Source of the DNA: Clostridiaceae bacterium
GTDB taxonomy: Bacteria; Bacillota; Clostridia; Lachnospirales; Lachnospiraceae
Direction of reading: 5' to 3'
DNA length: 44,886 bases
NCBI GenBank assembly: GCA_009911305.1
Contig: QXXC01000029.1
Location: 1 to 44,886 of the forward strand
Made by a program: the position numbers and the translations under genes. Positions 21,750 through 29,965 of the stretch are shown piece by piece (position 1 is the stretch's first letter; the number at the start of each line of letters is the position of its first letter). Under the pieces are notes generated by a model that made no database searches, was not told the DNA's origin, and worked only from the letters and a program-made list of their open reading frames with translations.

Positions 21750-24606
21750 AGACCTGAAAGAATATATAAAAGAGCTGTTTCATAAGATCATAACATCGAG
21801 GCTGTTTGTCCTTGGCGTGTTATTTTTTGTGATGTTCTGTACGCTTGTGGCGCGGCTGTTCCGCCTGCAGATTATGGAGGGGGAGACGTATCAGGACGCG
21901 TATATCGCCCTGGCTGAGAAAGTGATTAAGACCGCCAGCACGCGGGGGAATATTTATGACCGCAACGGGAACGTCCTGGCGTTTAACGAGCTGGCCTACA
22001 CGGTCGCCATCCAGGATACCGGCGCGCTGCGCAGGGATTCGGACTGGAACACCATGCTGTACGAGCTGGTTTCGATTCTGGACCGGCACGGGGAGACTGT
22101 GCAGGGCAGCCTGGAGCTGTCGATTGACCGGGACGGGGAGGTCCGCTTTACAGCTAAAACCCAGGCCGCGAAGAAGCGGTTTTTGCGGGATTACTACGGT
22201 TTAAAGAGTGTGGACGAGCTGGACGACGAGGAGGGGAAATATCCCTCGGACGTCACGGCCCGGGAGCTGTTTGAGAAGCTGAAGGAGACGTACAAGCTGG
22301 AGGAGACGGCGAACCGGGCCGGGGAGACGGCCGATGTGCCGGATCCGCTGGCGCTCGCCATGGTAAATATCCGTTACACGATGCGCTTCACCGCCTTCCA
22401 GAAGTATGAGACAACGGTCATCGCCTCCAATATCAGCGACGAGACGGTGGCGGATATCCTGGAGCATGCCGCTGCGCTGCCGGGCGTGGACATTGAGGAG
22501 ACGACGATCCGCGTCTACAATGACAGCCTGTATTTTGCCCCGATCCTTGGCTATACGGGCAAGGTGACGGCCGAGCGCCTGGAGGAGCTCAAGGGGATCA
22601 ATGATGATTATGAGCTGAACGACATCGTGGGACGGACCGGGATCGAGTCCTCCATGGAGCTGAATCTGAAGGGTAAAAAGGGCTCCCAGACCGCGTATGT
22701 GGACAATGTGGGGCGTATTTTAAGCATTGAGAACGAGATTCCGCCCGAGGCGGGCAACGATATCTGGCTGACCCTGGATCTGAACCTCCAGAAGGGCATT
22801 TACCATATCCTGGAGCGTCAGCTCGCCGGCGTGCTGGTCAATACCATTGTCAACATGGAAGCGGATCAGATTACCTACCGCGATTCCTCCACGATCCGCA
22901 TTCCGGTCAAGGACGCCTATTTCCAGCTTATCAATAATAACGTGCTGTCCCTGGAGTCGTTTGCCTCGGATGAGGCCTCGGATGTGGAGCGCGTGATCAA
23001 CCAGAAATATGCGGACGCGCGGATCCGTATTGAAAATGAGATCCGCGGGGAGCTCTTATCCGAGCACGCGCTGACGATGGAGAGCCTGTCTGAGGAGATG
23101 CGCTCATATATGCAGTATATCTACGCCTGTCTCTCCGCGGATGAGGCGGGGGTCGTCCTGCGCGATGCCATTGACACGGGAAGCGGGGAGTATGCGGCCT
23201 GGCGCGAGGGGCAGATGAGCCTGCATGACTATTTATACTATGGGATTGCCAATAACTGGATCGATACCACAAAGCTGAACATTGAGAGCCGCTATTCCAA
23301 CGCGGACGATGTGTTCACAGCCCTGGTGGATTTCTGCTTTTCCCTCCTGCGGGAGGATACGGAGTTTACCAAGCGCATTTACCGCTACCTGATTAACAAT
23401 AATACCGTGACGGGCCGGGAGCTCTGCCTGGCCTTATACGCGCAGAATGTGCTGGCCTATGACGAGGCCGAGGTGCAGACCCTGGAGGCGGGGGATGAGA
23501 ATACGGCGTACGACTTTCTGATGGGAAAGATACGCAATATTGAGATCACGCCGGCTCAGCTCGCCCTGGATCCGTGTACGGCGAGCTGCGTGGTGACGGA
23601 TGTGCGCAACGGGGAGGTGCTGGCGCTTGTGACTTACCCTAGCTATGACAACAACCGGATCTCGGACAGCGAGTATTTCGCCAGGCTGAACGCGGATCAG
23701 TCGCTCCCGCTCCGGAATAACGCGACGCAGACGCTGAAGGCCCCGGGTTCGACGTTTAAGCCGATTACCGCCATCGCCAGCCTGGAGGAGGGAGTGATAA
23801 GCCTGGAGGAGCCGATCACCTGCACGGGTATATACGAGGAGATCAGCAATCCGATCCGCTGCTGGAAGTATCCCGGCTTTCACGGGCCGCTGAACGTGAT
23901 CGGGGGGCTTGAAAATTCCTGCAACTATTTCTTCTCCGAGGCGGCGCACCGCCTCTCCCTGGAGGCGGACGGGACGTATAGTACGGAGAAGGGCCTGGCG
24001 CAGCTGCGCAAATATGCGACCCTGTTCGGGCTTGGCGAGACATCGGGGATCGAGATCTCGGAGTCTGCGCCGGAGATCAGCAATACGGATCCCGAGCGTT
24101 CTTCCATGGGACAGGGCACGCACCAGTTTACCAATGTGCAGCTTGCGCGCTATGTAACGGCCCTGGCCAACCGCGGAACGGTGTTTGATCTGAGCCTGAT
24201 CGACAAAGAGACGGATCCCCAGGGAAACCTGGTGGAGGACTATCTGCCCAAGATCCACGAGAGCCTTTCGATCAGCCAGGATACGTGGGACGCTGTGCAC
24301 CAGGGGATGCGCCAGGTTATCACAAACAGCAGGATTTTTTCAAATCTGGATATTCATATTGCGGGAAAGACAGGGACGGCGCAGGAGTCGGAGAAGAGGG
24401 GCAACCACGCCTTCTTTATCTCCTTTGCGCCTTATGAGAACCCGGAGATCGTGGTCACGGTCAATATCCCGAACGGATATACCTCCGCCAATGCGGCCCA
24501 GGTGGCAAAGCATGTGTACCGCTATTATTACGGATACACAACGCTGGACGAAATTATGGCCTCCGGAGCGCTCGATTCGTCCAATGAGCGGATTAACGGA
24601 GACTAA
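21742..24606 (+). CDS. mrdA: Class B penicillin-binding protein (PBP2/MrdA type) with large insertion
   Basis: 954 aa, starting at TTG 21742 behind AAAGGAGA. One membrane anchor (about 17-38), a dimerisation domain (RGNIYDRNGNVLAFNELAYT, YAPILGYTGKV), then the transpeptidase domain with Ser670 in STFK, Ser726-Cys-Asn and Lys876-Thr-Gly. It cross-links peptidoglycan during elongation with RodA. It is some 250-300 residues longer than standard PBP2: a mainly helical, acidic stretch at about 355-600, between the LTLDLNLQKGIYHILERQL segment and CTASCVVTDVRNGEVLALV, splits the usual junction. Its neighbours mreC, mreD and rodA support the elongasome role. Confidence 0.88.
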   Translation: MFEDLKEYIKELFHKIITSRLFVLGVLFFVMFCTLVARLFRLQIMEGETYQDAYIALAEKVIKTASTRGNIYDRNGNVLAFNELAYTVAIQDTGALRRDSDWNTMLYELVSILDRHGETVQGSLELSIDRDGEVRFTAKTQAAKKRFLRDYYGLKSVDELDDEEGKYPSDVTARELFEKLKETYKLEETANRAGETADVPDPLALAMVNIRYTMRFTAFQKYETTVIASNISDETVADILEHAAALPGVDIEETTIRVYNDSLYFAPILGYTGKVTAERLEELKGINDDYELNDIVGRTGIESSMELNLKGKKGSQTAYVDNVGRILSIENEIPPEAGNDIWLTLDLNLQKGIYHILERQLAGVLVNTIVNMEADQITYRDSSTIRIPVKDAYFQLINNNVLSLESFASDEASDVERVINQKYADARIRIENEIRGELLSEHALTMESLSEEMRSYMQYIYACLSADEAGVVLRDAIDTGSGEYAAWREGQMSLHDYLYYGIANNWIDTTKLNIESRYSNADDVFTALVDFCFSLLREDTEFTKRIYRYLINNNTVTGRELCLALYAQNVLAYDEAEVQTLEAGDENTAYDFLMGKIRNIEITPAQLALDPCTASCVVTDVRNGEVLALVTYPSYDNNRISDSEYFARLNADQSLPLRNNATQTLKAPGSTFKPITAIASLEEGVISLEEPITCTGIYEEISNPIRCWKYPGFHGPLNVIGGLENSCNYFFSEAAHRLSLEADGTYSTEKGLAQLRKYATLFGLGETSGIEISESAPEISNTDPERSSMGQGTHQFTNVQLARYVTALANRGTVFDLSLIDKETDPQGNLVEDYLPKIHESLSISQDTWDAVHQGMRQVITNSRIFSNLDIHIAGKTGTAQESEKRGNHAFFISFAPYENPEIVVTVNIPNGYTSANAAQVAKHVYRYYYGYTTLDEIMASGALDSSNERINGD

Positions 24607-24621
24607 AAGGGGATGATTTGC

Positions 24622-25287
24622 ATGCACAGTTCAGTTGTGATCAAGGCCAGCAAGGCCGGGATGACGGTAATTTTAAGCCCGGAGCTGCCGTTTGAGGAAT
24701 TGATTGAAGATATAGGGAAAAAATTCAGGGAGAGCGCCCGCTTCTGGGGCTCGGCCCAGATGACGCTGACGCTGGAGGGGAGGGAGCTGACTCCGGTGGA
24801 GGAGCTTAAGGTGGTGGACGCCATTACGGCGAACTCGCAGCTTGAGATCCTCTGCCTCCTGGACACGGACGCAAACCGGATTGCCCGCTGCGAGAAGGCC
24901 CTGACGGAACGCCTGATGGAGCTTTCCGGCCGGACCGGGCAGTTCTATAAGGGCAGCTTAAACCGCGGCGATGTGATCGAGTCTGAGGCGAGCATTGTGG
25001 TGATCGGGGACGTACACCACGGCGCGCGTGTGACGGCGAAGGGGAATATCATTGTCCTCGGGCTTTTGGGCGGCACGGTTCACGCCGGGGCGGCGGGAAA
25101 CCGGGACGCGGTGGTGGCGGCCTTTGGGATGTCGCCCCTGCAGCTTACGATTGCCTCCTGCACCCTGGAGGGCGGGGAGAAGGGAAAGCGCCTGGGGCGC
25201 GGGGCGATGATTGCCTCCGCCTCTGAAACGGGCATCCGCGTGGAGCCCATCAAGAAAAGTTTTCTTAATTACTTTAATTTTATATAA
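24622..25287 (+). CDS. minC: Septum-site inhibitor MinC
   Basis: 221 aa from ATG 24622, nine bases after AAAAGGGG; ATG 24613 is also possible. N-terminal FtsZ-antagonist domain (about 1-100), then the C-terminal beta-helix (about 115-205) with SIVVIGDVHHGARVTAKGNI and the GLLGGTVHAGAAGN motif that binds MinD. It prevents polar division by destabilising FtsZ. minC is separated from minD by about 146 bp with a GC-rich stem. Confidence 0.88.
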   Translation: MHSSVVIKASKAGMTVILSPELPFEELIEDIGKKFRESARFWGSAQMTLTLEGRELTPVEELKVVDAITANSQLEILCLLDTDANRIARCEKALTERLMELSGRTGQFYKGSLNRGDVIESEASIVVIGDVHHGARVTAKGNIIVLGLLGGTVHAGAAGNRDAVVAAFGMSPLQLTIASCTLEGGEKGKRLGRGAMIASASETGIRVEPIKKSFLNYFNFI

Positions 25288-25362
25288 ATTTTATATAAAT
25301 TACATTTAACGCTGGAATTATTTCCGGTTTTAGAGTAGAATAATAGGGTAGACTTATGTTGT

Positions 25363-25403
25363 GGGCCGGCCGGCGCTTGCCGTCGGCAGCAGATAACCGG
25401 CCC
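25363..25403 (+). promoter_or_regulatory. GC-rich stem in the minD leader
   Basis: GGGCCGG (25363-25369) pairs with CCGGCCC (25397-25403), with a further short stem inside. No T-run follows. It lies 30 bp before the minD start and downstream of an AT-rich stretch with a weak -10 (TAGAAT, 25336-25341); a separate minD promoter is possible but not convincing. Confidence 0.35.
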
Positions 25404-25433
25404 GCGGCAAACTGAATACAGGAGGATGTTCAT

Positions 25434-26225
25434 ATGAGTGAAGTCATTGTTGTTACTTCCGGAAAAGGAGGCGTCGGCAAGACAACCACTTCTGCGAATG
25501 TCGGGACAGGCCTTGCCATGCTGGGAAAGCGTGTGGTTCTGATTGATACGGATATCGGGCTGCGCAATCTTGATGTGGTGATGGGTCTGGAGAACCGGAT
25601 TGTATACAATCTGGTGGACGTCATAGAAGGGAACTGTCGTATGAAGCAGGCGCTCATCAGAGACAAAAGATATCCTGACCTGTTTTTGCTGCCTTCTGCC
25701 CAGACGCGGGACAAGTCGTCCGTGAGTCCGGGACAGATGATCAAACTGGTAGACTACCTAAGAGAAGACTTTGATTACATACTGTTAGACTGTCCGGCCG
25801 GCATCGAGCAGGGCTTCCGCAACGCGATTGCAGGGGCGGACCGGGCAATGATCGTTACGACGCCGGAGGTTTCGGCCATCCGGGACGCAGACCGCATTAT
25901 CGGCCTCCTGGAAGCGGAGGACGTAAGGCGCAAGGAGCTTGTCATCAACCGGATCCGCATGGATATGGTGCGGCGCGGGGACATGATGTCCGTGGATGAT
26001 GTGATGGATATTCTGTCCGTCCCTGTCCTGGGGACCGTGCCGGACGACGAGGACATCGTTATTTCCACCAACCAGGGAGAGCCGCTGGTGGGGATGAACG
26101 GCTACGCCGGGGAGGCGTACCTAAACATCTGCAAGCGAATACTGGGAGAATCCGTACCGTTTATGAACCTGGAAAACAGCCGGAACATTTGGTCGAAAAT
26201 CACCTGCCTCCTGAAGCGGGCGTAA
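25434..26225 (+). CDS. minD: Septum-site ATPase MinD
   Basis: 263 aa. Deviant Walker A at 10-18 (GKGGVGKTT), Walker B-like VVLIDTDIGLRNLD and DYILLDCPAGIEQGF. It dimerises on the membrane with ATP and recruits MinC. The C-terminal amphipathic helix is present (NIWSKITCLLKRA). The ATG follows AGGAGG. minE begins 12 bp after its stop. Length matches the family. Confidence 0.93.
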   Translation: MSEVIVVTSGKGGVGKTTTSANVGTGLAMLGKRVVLIDTDIGLRNLDVVMGLENRIVYNLVDVIEGNCRMKQALIRDKRYPDLFLLPSAQTRDKSSVSPGQMIKLVDYLREDFDYILLDCPAGIEQGFRNAIAGADRAMIVTTPEVSAIRDADRIIGLLEAEDVRRKELVINRIRMDMVRRGDMMSVDDVMDILSVPVLGTVPDDEDIVISTNQGEPLVGMNGYAGEAYLNICKRILGESVPFMNLENSRNIWSKITCLLKRA

Positions 26226-26237
26226 GGAGGCGGCCCT

Positions 26238-26507
26238 ATGATTCATATTGCAGAGATATTCACCAGGAAAAATTCCGGCGAGATCGCGCGCCAGCGGCTG
26301 AAATTTTTGCTGGTTTCGGACCGGGCGGGCTGCTCGCCGGAGCTTCTGGAGATGATCCGGAACGATTTTCTCCACACGCTGTCCCGCTATGTGGAGATCG
26401 ACGCGGGCGATCTGACGGTATGCGTCCTGCGAAACGCATCCGACGGCTATAAGGGAAAGCTGCCCGCGCTCTATGCCAGCATACCGATTCGTGATTTACG
26501 GAAGTAA
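26238..26507 (+). CDS. minE: MinE topological specificity factor
   Basis: 89 aa. The N-terminal part has the conserved basic stretch IARQRLKFLLVSDRAG that contacts MinD, followed by the dimerisation domain with DLTVCVLRN. It stimulates MinD ATPase and drives oscillation. AAGGAGG at about 26223-26229 is its ribosome site. Presence of MinE rather than DivIVA-linked MinJ fits many Clostridia. Confidence 0.88.
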   Translation: MIHIAEIFTRKNSGEIARQRLKFLLVSDRAGCSPELLEMIRNDFLHTLSRYVEIDAGDLTVCVLRNASDGYKGKLPALYASIPIRDLRK

Positions 26508-26522
26508 GGGGCTGTTTACAGA

Positions 26523-27647
26523 ATGATATTCGAGTATAACTTCAAAAATTACAATTTCCGCATGATCCTGTATATGCTGATACTCAGCGTCCTTGGCGTT
26601 CTCTTGATCGGGAGCGCGAGCGGGCGCGACTCGTCCACGGTGATGAAGCAGATTCAGGGAGTTTTTATCGCACTGATCGCCTGCTTTGCGCTGTCGCTCA
26701 TCGATTACCACCGGTATTTTAAATTCACCGCCCTGATCTATCTGGGCTGCGTGGGATTTCTCATTGCGGTTCTCCTGATCGGCAAGCACACCAAGGGCGC
26801 GACGAGATGGCTTAAGATCTTCGGATTTCAGATTCAGCCGTCTGAGTTTGTTAAGATAGGGCTTATCGTGGTCTTTTCCTGGTTCCTTTCCCGGAACCGG
26901 GAGAAGATTAACCATCCCCTGATCGTCGGGGCGGCCGCTCTTCTGGCGGCCATCCCCCTGGGGATGGTTTACATGCAGCCCAATCTGTCCACCACAATTG
27001 TGATTGCGTTTATGCTGGCCTGCATGATCTACATGGCGGGCTTAAGCTACCGATGGATTCTCGGCATACTGGCGGCCGGGATTCCCACGGCGTTACTCTG
27101 CCTTTACCTGTCTGTGCTGGATATCATTCCGTTTTTTGAGCAGTACCAGGCGCGGCGTATTCTGGCAAAGATCTTTCACGGCGACAGCCAGTATGCTGAC
27201 CTAAACCGTCAGCAGGACAACTCGATTATGGCAATCGGGTCAGGACAGCTTAAGGGAAAGGGGCTTTTTAACAATACCCTTGGGTCTGTCAAAAATGGAA
27301 ATTTCCTTTCCGAAGAACAGACGGATTTTATTTTTGCAGTAGTTGGAGAGGAGCTGGGCTTCATTGGCTGTGTGGCCGTGATTCTCATTTATTCCCTGAT
27401 GGTTTATGAATGCCTGTGGATGGCAGGCCGGGCAAAGGATGAGGCCGGAAAGCTCATCTGCTCCGGCATGGCGGCGCTTCTGGCCTTCCAGAGCTTTGCC
27501 AATATTGCCGTGGCCACCGGCGTTTTTCCGAACACGGGACTTCCGCTTCCTTTCGTCAGCTCAGGCATCAGTTCCTTGCTCAGCATGTTTATCGGGATGG
27601 GGATTGTCTTGAATGTTGGACTTCAGAGAAAAAGCATGAATCATTAA
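26523..27647 (+). CDS. rodA: RodA/FtsW-family peptidoglycan polymerase
   Basis: 374 aa, ten predicted membrane helices, SEDS family. TKGATRWLKIFGFQIQPSEF holds the conserved catalytic-loop region, and the C-terminal part has GSGQLKGKGLFNN, EEQTDFIFAVVGEELGFIG and GLPLPFVSSGISSLLS. It polymerises glycan strands from lipid II with its PBP2 partner encoded upstream. Only a weak ribosome site precedes the ATG, 15 bp after minE, so coupling to minE translation is likely. Context favours RodA over FtsW. Confidence 0.9.
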   Translation: MIFEYNFKNYNFRMILYMLILSVLGVLLIGSASGRDSSTVMKQIQGVFIALIACFALSLIDYHRYFKFTALIYLGCVGFLIAVLLIGKHTKGATRWLKIFGFQIQPSEFVKIGLIVVFSWFLSRNREKINHPLIVGAAALLAAIPLGMVYMQPNLSTTIVIAFMLACMIYMAGLSYRWILGILAAGIPTALLCLYLSVLDIIPFFEQYQARRILAKIFHGDSQYADLNRQQDNSIMAIGSGQLKGKGLFNNTLGSVKNGNFLSEEQTDFIFAVVGEELGFIGCVAVILIYSLMVYECLWMAGRAKDEAGKLICSGMAALLAFQSFANIAVATGVFPNTGLPLPFVSSGISSLLSMFIGMGIVLNVGLQRKSMNH

Positions 27648-27661
27648 GGAGGCAGGTATCA

Positions 27662-28057
27662 ATGTTTATTGGGTTGATTGCGCACGACGCAAAAAAGAAG
27701 CTGATGCAGAATTTCTGCATCGCTTACAGGGGGATTTTGAGCAAGCATGAGTTGTATGCAACGGGCACGACCGGCAGGCTGATTGAGGAGGTTACGAATC
27801 TGTCGGTCCACAAGTACCTTCCCGGCCATTTGGGCGGGAGCCAGCAGCTTGGCTCGCAGATTGAGCACAACCAGATCGATCTTCTGATTTTCCTGCGGGA
27901 TCCGTTCGCCCCCAAGCCGCATGAGCCGGATGTCAATGACGTGGTGAAGCTGTGCGACATGCACAATATTCCTCTGGCCACCAACCTGGCCACGGCGGAG
28001 CTTCTGATCAAGGCGCTGGATCGGGGTGATATGGAATGGCGGGAGATATACAAATGA
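27662..28057 (+). CDS. mgsA: Methylglyoxal synthase-like protein with Asp-to-Ser active-site change
   Basis: 131 aa. The family pattern is plain: GLIAHDAKKK with His8 and Asp9, LYATGTTGRLIEE for phosphate binding, FLRDPFAPKPHEPD with Asp80, His87 and Asp90, and IPLATNLATAELLI. Methylglyoxal synthase turns dihydroxyacetone phosphate into methylglyoxal. However, the motif GGDQQ of the E. coli enzyme reads GGSQQ here: Ser60 replaces the residue equivalent to Asp71, the catalytic base. Loss of activity or a different reaction is possible. The gene closes the mre-min block and overlaps dacA as ATGA. AAGGAGG precedes its start. Confidence 0.8.
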   Translation: MFIGLIAHDAKKKLMQNFCIAYRGILSKHELYATGTTGRLIEEVTNLSVHKYLPGHLGGSQQLGSQIEHNQIDLLIFLRDPFAPKPHEPDVNDVVKLCDMHNIPLATNLATAELLIKALDRGDMEWREIYK

Positions 28058-29031
28058 CGGTGAAACGGGTAGTGATAAAGAGGCTTTGCGCTGTCCTCGC
28101 TGTCTCGGCGGTTCTGTCCGGCTGCGGCGCGCTGCCGTCCGGGGAGCTTGAGCAGGCGTATTCGTTTGAGGAGAGGAGCGGTATGTCCCGGGCCCAGGGG
28201 GAGCTCGCGTGCCTGCCGTTCTTTGCAGAAGATCTCTGTGTGGCGGCGGGCGATACGGAGGCGGATCTCTCCATATCGGCCGAGGCGGGGGCGCTGTTTG
28301 ATGTAAGCCGCGCGGAGGTTCTTTACAGCAAGAACGCTCTGGAGCAGGTATATCCGGCCAGCACCACGAAGATCATGACCGCTCTGATCGCGATCGAGGA
28401 GGGGAACCTCGAGGATACGGTGACAGTGACGGATGCCGCGGTGATCACAGAGGCCGGGGCCACCCTGTGCGGGATTAAGCCCGGGGATCGCCTGACGCTT
28501 CTGGATCTGCTCTACGGACTGATGCTGCCGTCCGGCAATGATGCGGCGAATGCGATTGCCGTGCACATGTCCGGCTCGGTGGAAGCCTTCGCGGAGCGGA
28601 TGAACGAGCGCGCGCGGCGTCTGGGAGCGACGGGGACGCATTTCATGAACCCCAGCGGGCTGCACGATGAGAACCACTATACAACGGCCTATGACCTGTA
28701 CCTGATGTTCAACGAGGCGTTAAAATATCCCCTGTTCCGGGATATCATCGGGATTCAGTCCTATACGGCTGACTACACGGATGCGGAGGGGAATGCGGTT
28801 TCCAAAACCTGGAATGTGGGCAACTGGTATCAGAAGGGGGATCGCCAGCCGCCGGAGGGCGTCACGGTCTTAGGCGGCAAAACCGGCACCACACAGGCAG
28901 CGGGCAACTGCCTGGTGATGGGAAATGCCGACGCATCCGGCGCGGAATATATTTCCATCGTGATGAAAGCGGCCGGCCGGCCGGCGCTCTACGACAATAT
29001 GTCCAATATTATTGCGAAAATTGTCAAGTAG
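28054..29031 (+). CDS. dacA: D-alanyl-D-alanine carboxypeptidase (PBP5/6 type), lipoprotein
   Basis: 325 aa from ATG 28054, which overlaps the mgsA stop. A short basic start and LSGCG lipobox (Cys about residue 24) suggest lipid anchoring rather than the C-terminal amphipathic helix used by many PBP5 enzymes; the protein also lacks the usual C-terminal beta domain. Catalytic motifs are Ser103-Thr-Thr-Lys106, Ser160-Gly-Asn and Lys276-Thr-Gly. It trims the terminal D-Ala of peptidoglycan stems outside the membrane. Confidence 0.88.
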   Translation: MTVKRVVIKRLCAVLAVSAVLSGCGALPSGELEQAYSFEERSGMSRAQGELACLPFFAEDLCVAAGDTEADLSISAEAGALFDVSRAEVLYSKNALEQVYPASTTKIMTALIAIEEGNLEDTVTVTDAAVITEAGATLCGIKPGDRLTLLDLLYGLMLPSGNDAANAIAVHMSGSVEAFAERMNERARRLGATGTHFMNPSGLHDENHYTTAYDLYLMFNEALKYPLFRDIIGIQSYTADYTDAEGNAVSKTWNVGNWYQKGDRQPPEGVTVLGGKTGTTQAAGNCLVMGNADASGAEYISIVMKAAGRPALYDNMSNIIAKIVK

Positions 29032-29034
29032 TGA

Positions 29035-29063
29035 TTGCGTTTTTGACCGATTTATACTATAAT
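29035..29063 (+). promoter_or_regulatory. Promoter of the P-loop protein gene
   Basis: TTGCGT (29035-29040), 17 bp, TATAAT (29058-29063): perfect -10, four of six at -35. The start site would fall near 29070, giving a leader of about 53 nt. Confidence 0.6.
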
Positions 29064-29122
29064 TATTTATACATGAATTGACTTTTTATACAACTTCAAT
29101 AAAATCCAAGGAGGAGATTGTT

Positions 29123-29542
29123 ATGGTTCAGATCATTTCAGGAGCAAAGGGAAAAGGAAAGACAAAGTATTTACTGGATATGGCGAATACGGCGGTGAAG
29201 GAATCCAAGGGTTCGATCGTTTATCTTGACAAGAGCTCTAAGCACATGTACGAGTTAAACAACCGGATTCGTCTGATCAACGTGCAGGAGTACCCGATTA
29301 CCAGCAGCGAGGGCTTTATCGGCTTTATCTGCGGGATCATTTGCCAGGATCATGATCTGGAGCAGATGTATCTGGACAGTTTCCTTAAGCTGGCCTGCCT
29401 TGAGGGCGAGAGCATGGAAGAGACGTATAAGACGCTGGAGGCGCTCGGCCAGAAGCATCACATCACATTTGTTCTCAGCGTATCTATGAATAAGGACGCG
29501 CTTCCGGAGTGCGCGAAGGAGAGCGTTGTCGTTTCGCTGTAG
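29123..29542 (+). CDS. Small P-loop ATP-binding protein of unknown role
   Basis: 139 aa from ATG 29123 (AAGGAGGAG upstream); the longer frame from 29078 overlaps the promoter leader. Walker A GAKGKGKTK stands at residues 7-15 and a possible Walker B in IVYLDKSSK. No transmembrane segment. Close relatives in Lachnospiraceae are sometimes labelled PilT-like, but it is too short for a real PilT ATPase and no pilus genes are nearby. It has its own promoter and terminator, so it is a single-gene unit. Confidence 0.65.
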   Translation: MVQIISGAKGKGKTKYLLDMANTAVKESKGSIVYLDKSSKHMYELNNRIRLINVQEYPITSSEGFIGFICGIICQDHDLEQMYLDSFLKLACLEGESMEETYKTLEALGQKHHITFVLSVSMNKDALPECAKESVVVSL

Positions 29543-29576
29543 TTTGTCTCGGAAATGACATACAGTGAGTATTATG

Positions 29577-29613
29577 AGCCGGTGCAGAGATGGAATGCAT
29601 CGGCTTGATTTTT
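29577..29613 (+). terminator. Intrinsic terminator of the P-loop gene
   Basis: AGCCGGTGCA (29577-29586) pairs with TGCATCGGCT (29596-29605) with one G-U pair, 9-nt loop, followed by TGATTTTTG. Confidence 0.75.
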
Positions 29614-29848
29614 GCCTTATCGCGGCCGTTTCAGGCGGGCGCAGCGGCGTCCCGGGTTCTAAAAAGTAAGATTTCTATCATTTTCGCACGATTTCGTAAA
29701 AAAAATGCGCTTGATCATTTTCACTTGTTATAGTAATATTAACTAATGCATGTAAATCATAGCAGTCCGGGCGGCCGAAACGGCGGCCGGACGTGTGGGT
29801 AAGCAAAATTCCGAAATATTATAGTAAGACCGTATACAATGGAGGATA
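29614..29848. other. Intergenic region before miaB
   Basis: About 235 bp after the terminator with no gene. It has a possible promoter (TTGATC near 29712, TAATAT 17 bp later) and a GC-rich stem-loop (GTCCGG about 29764, CCGGAC about 29786) without T-run in the presumed miaB leader. Confidence 0.5.
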
Positions 29849-29965
29849 ATGGAACGAAACATAAGCGTCATAAATGATGTGAATGGAACGAAGATTGTTA
29901 TTGGGAATGACATTCGATTTAAAGGGAAAAGAAATATAGATTGGGATGAAAAGGAAAATGTATAA
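29849..29965 (+). CDS. Short ORF, probable truncated protein, ahead of miaB
   Basis: 38 aa behind GGAGG, which stands unusually close (three bases). It reads MERNISVINDVNGTKIVIGN and then DIRFKGKRNIDWDEKENV before TAA. The stretch resembles the first 35-40 residues of a longer Lachnospiraceae protein family with DIxFKGKRxIDWDxVE, so this is probably a truncated relic; that likeness is from memory. Its stop lies 20 bp inside miaB, so it may serve as a leader ORF coupling ribosomes to miaB. Confidence 0.45.
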   Translation: MERNISVINDVNGTKIVIGNDIRFKGKRNIDWDEKENV

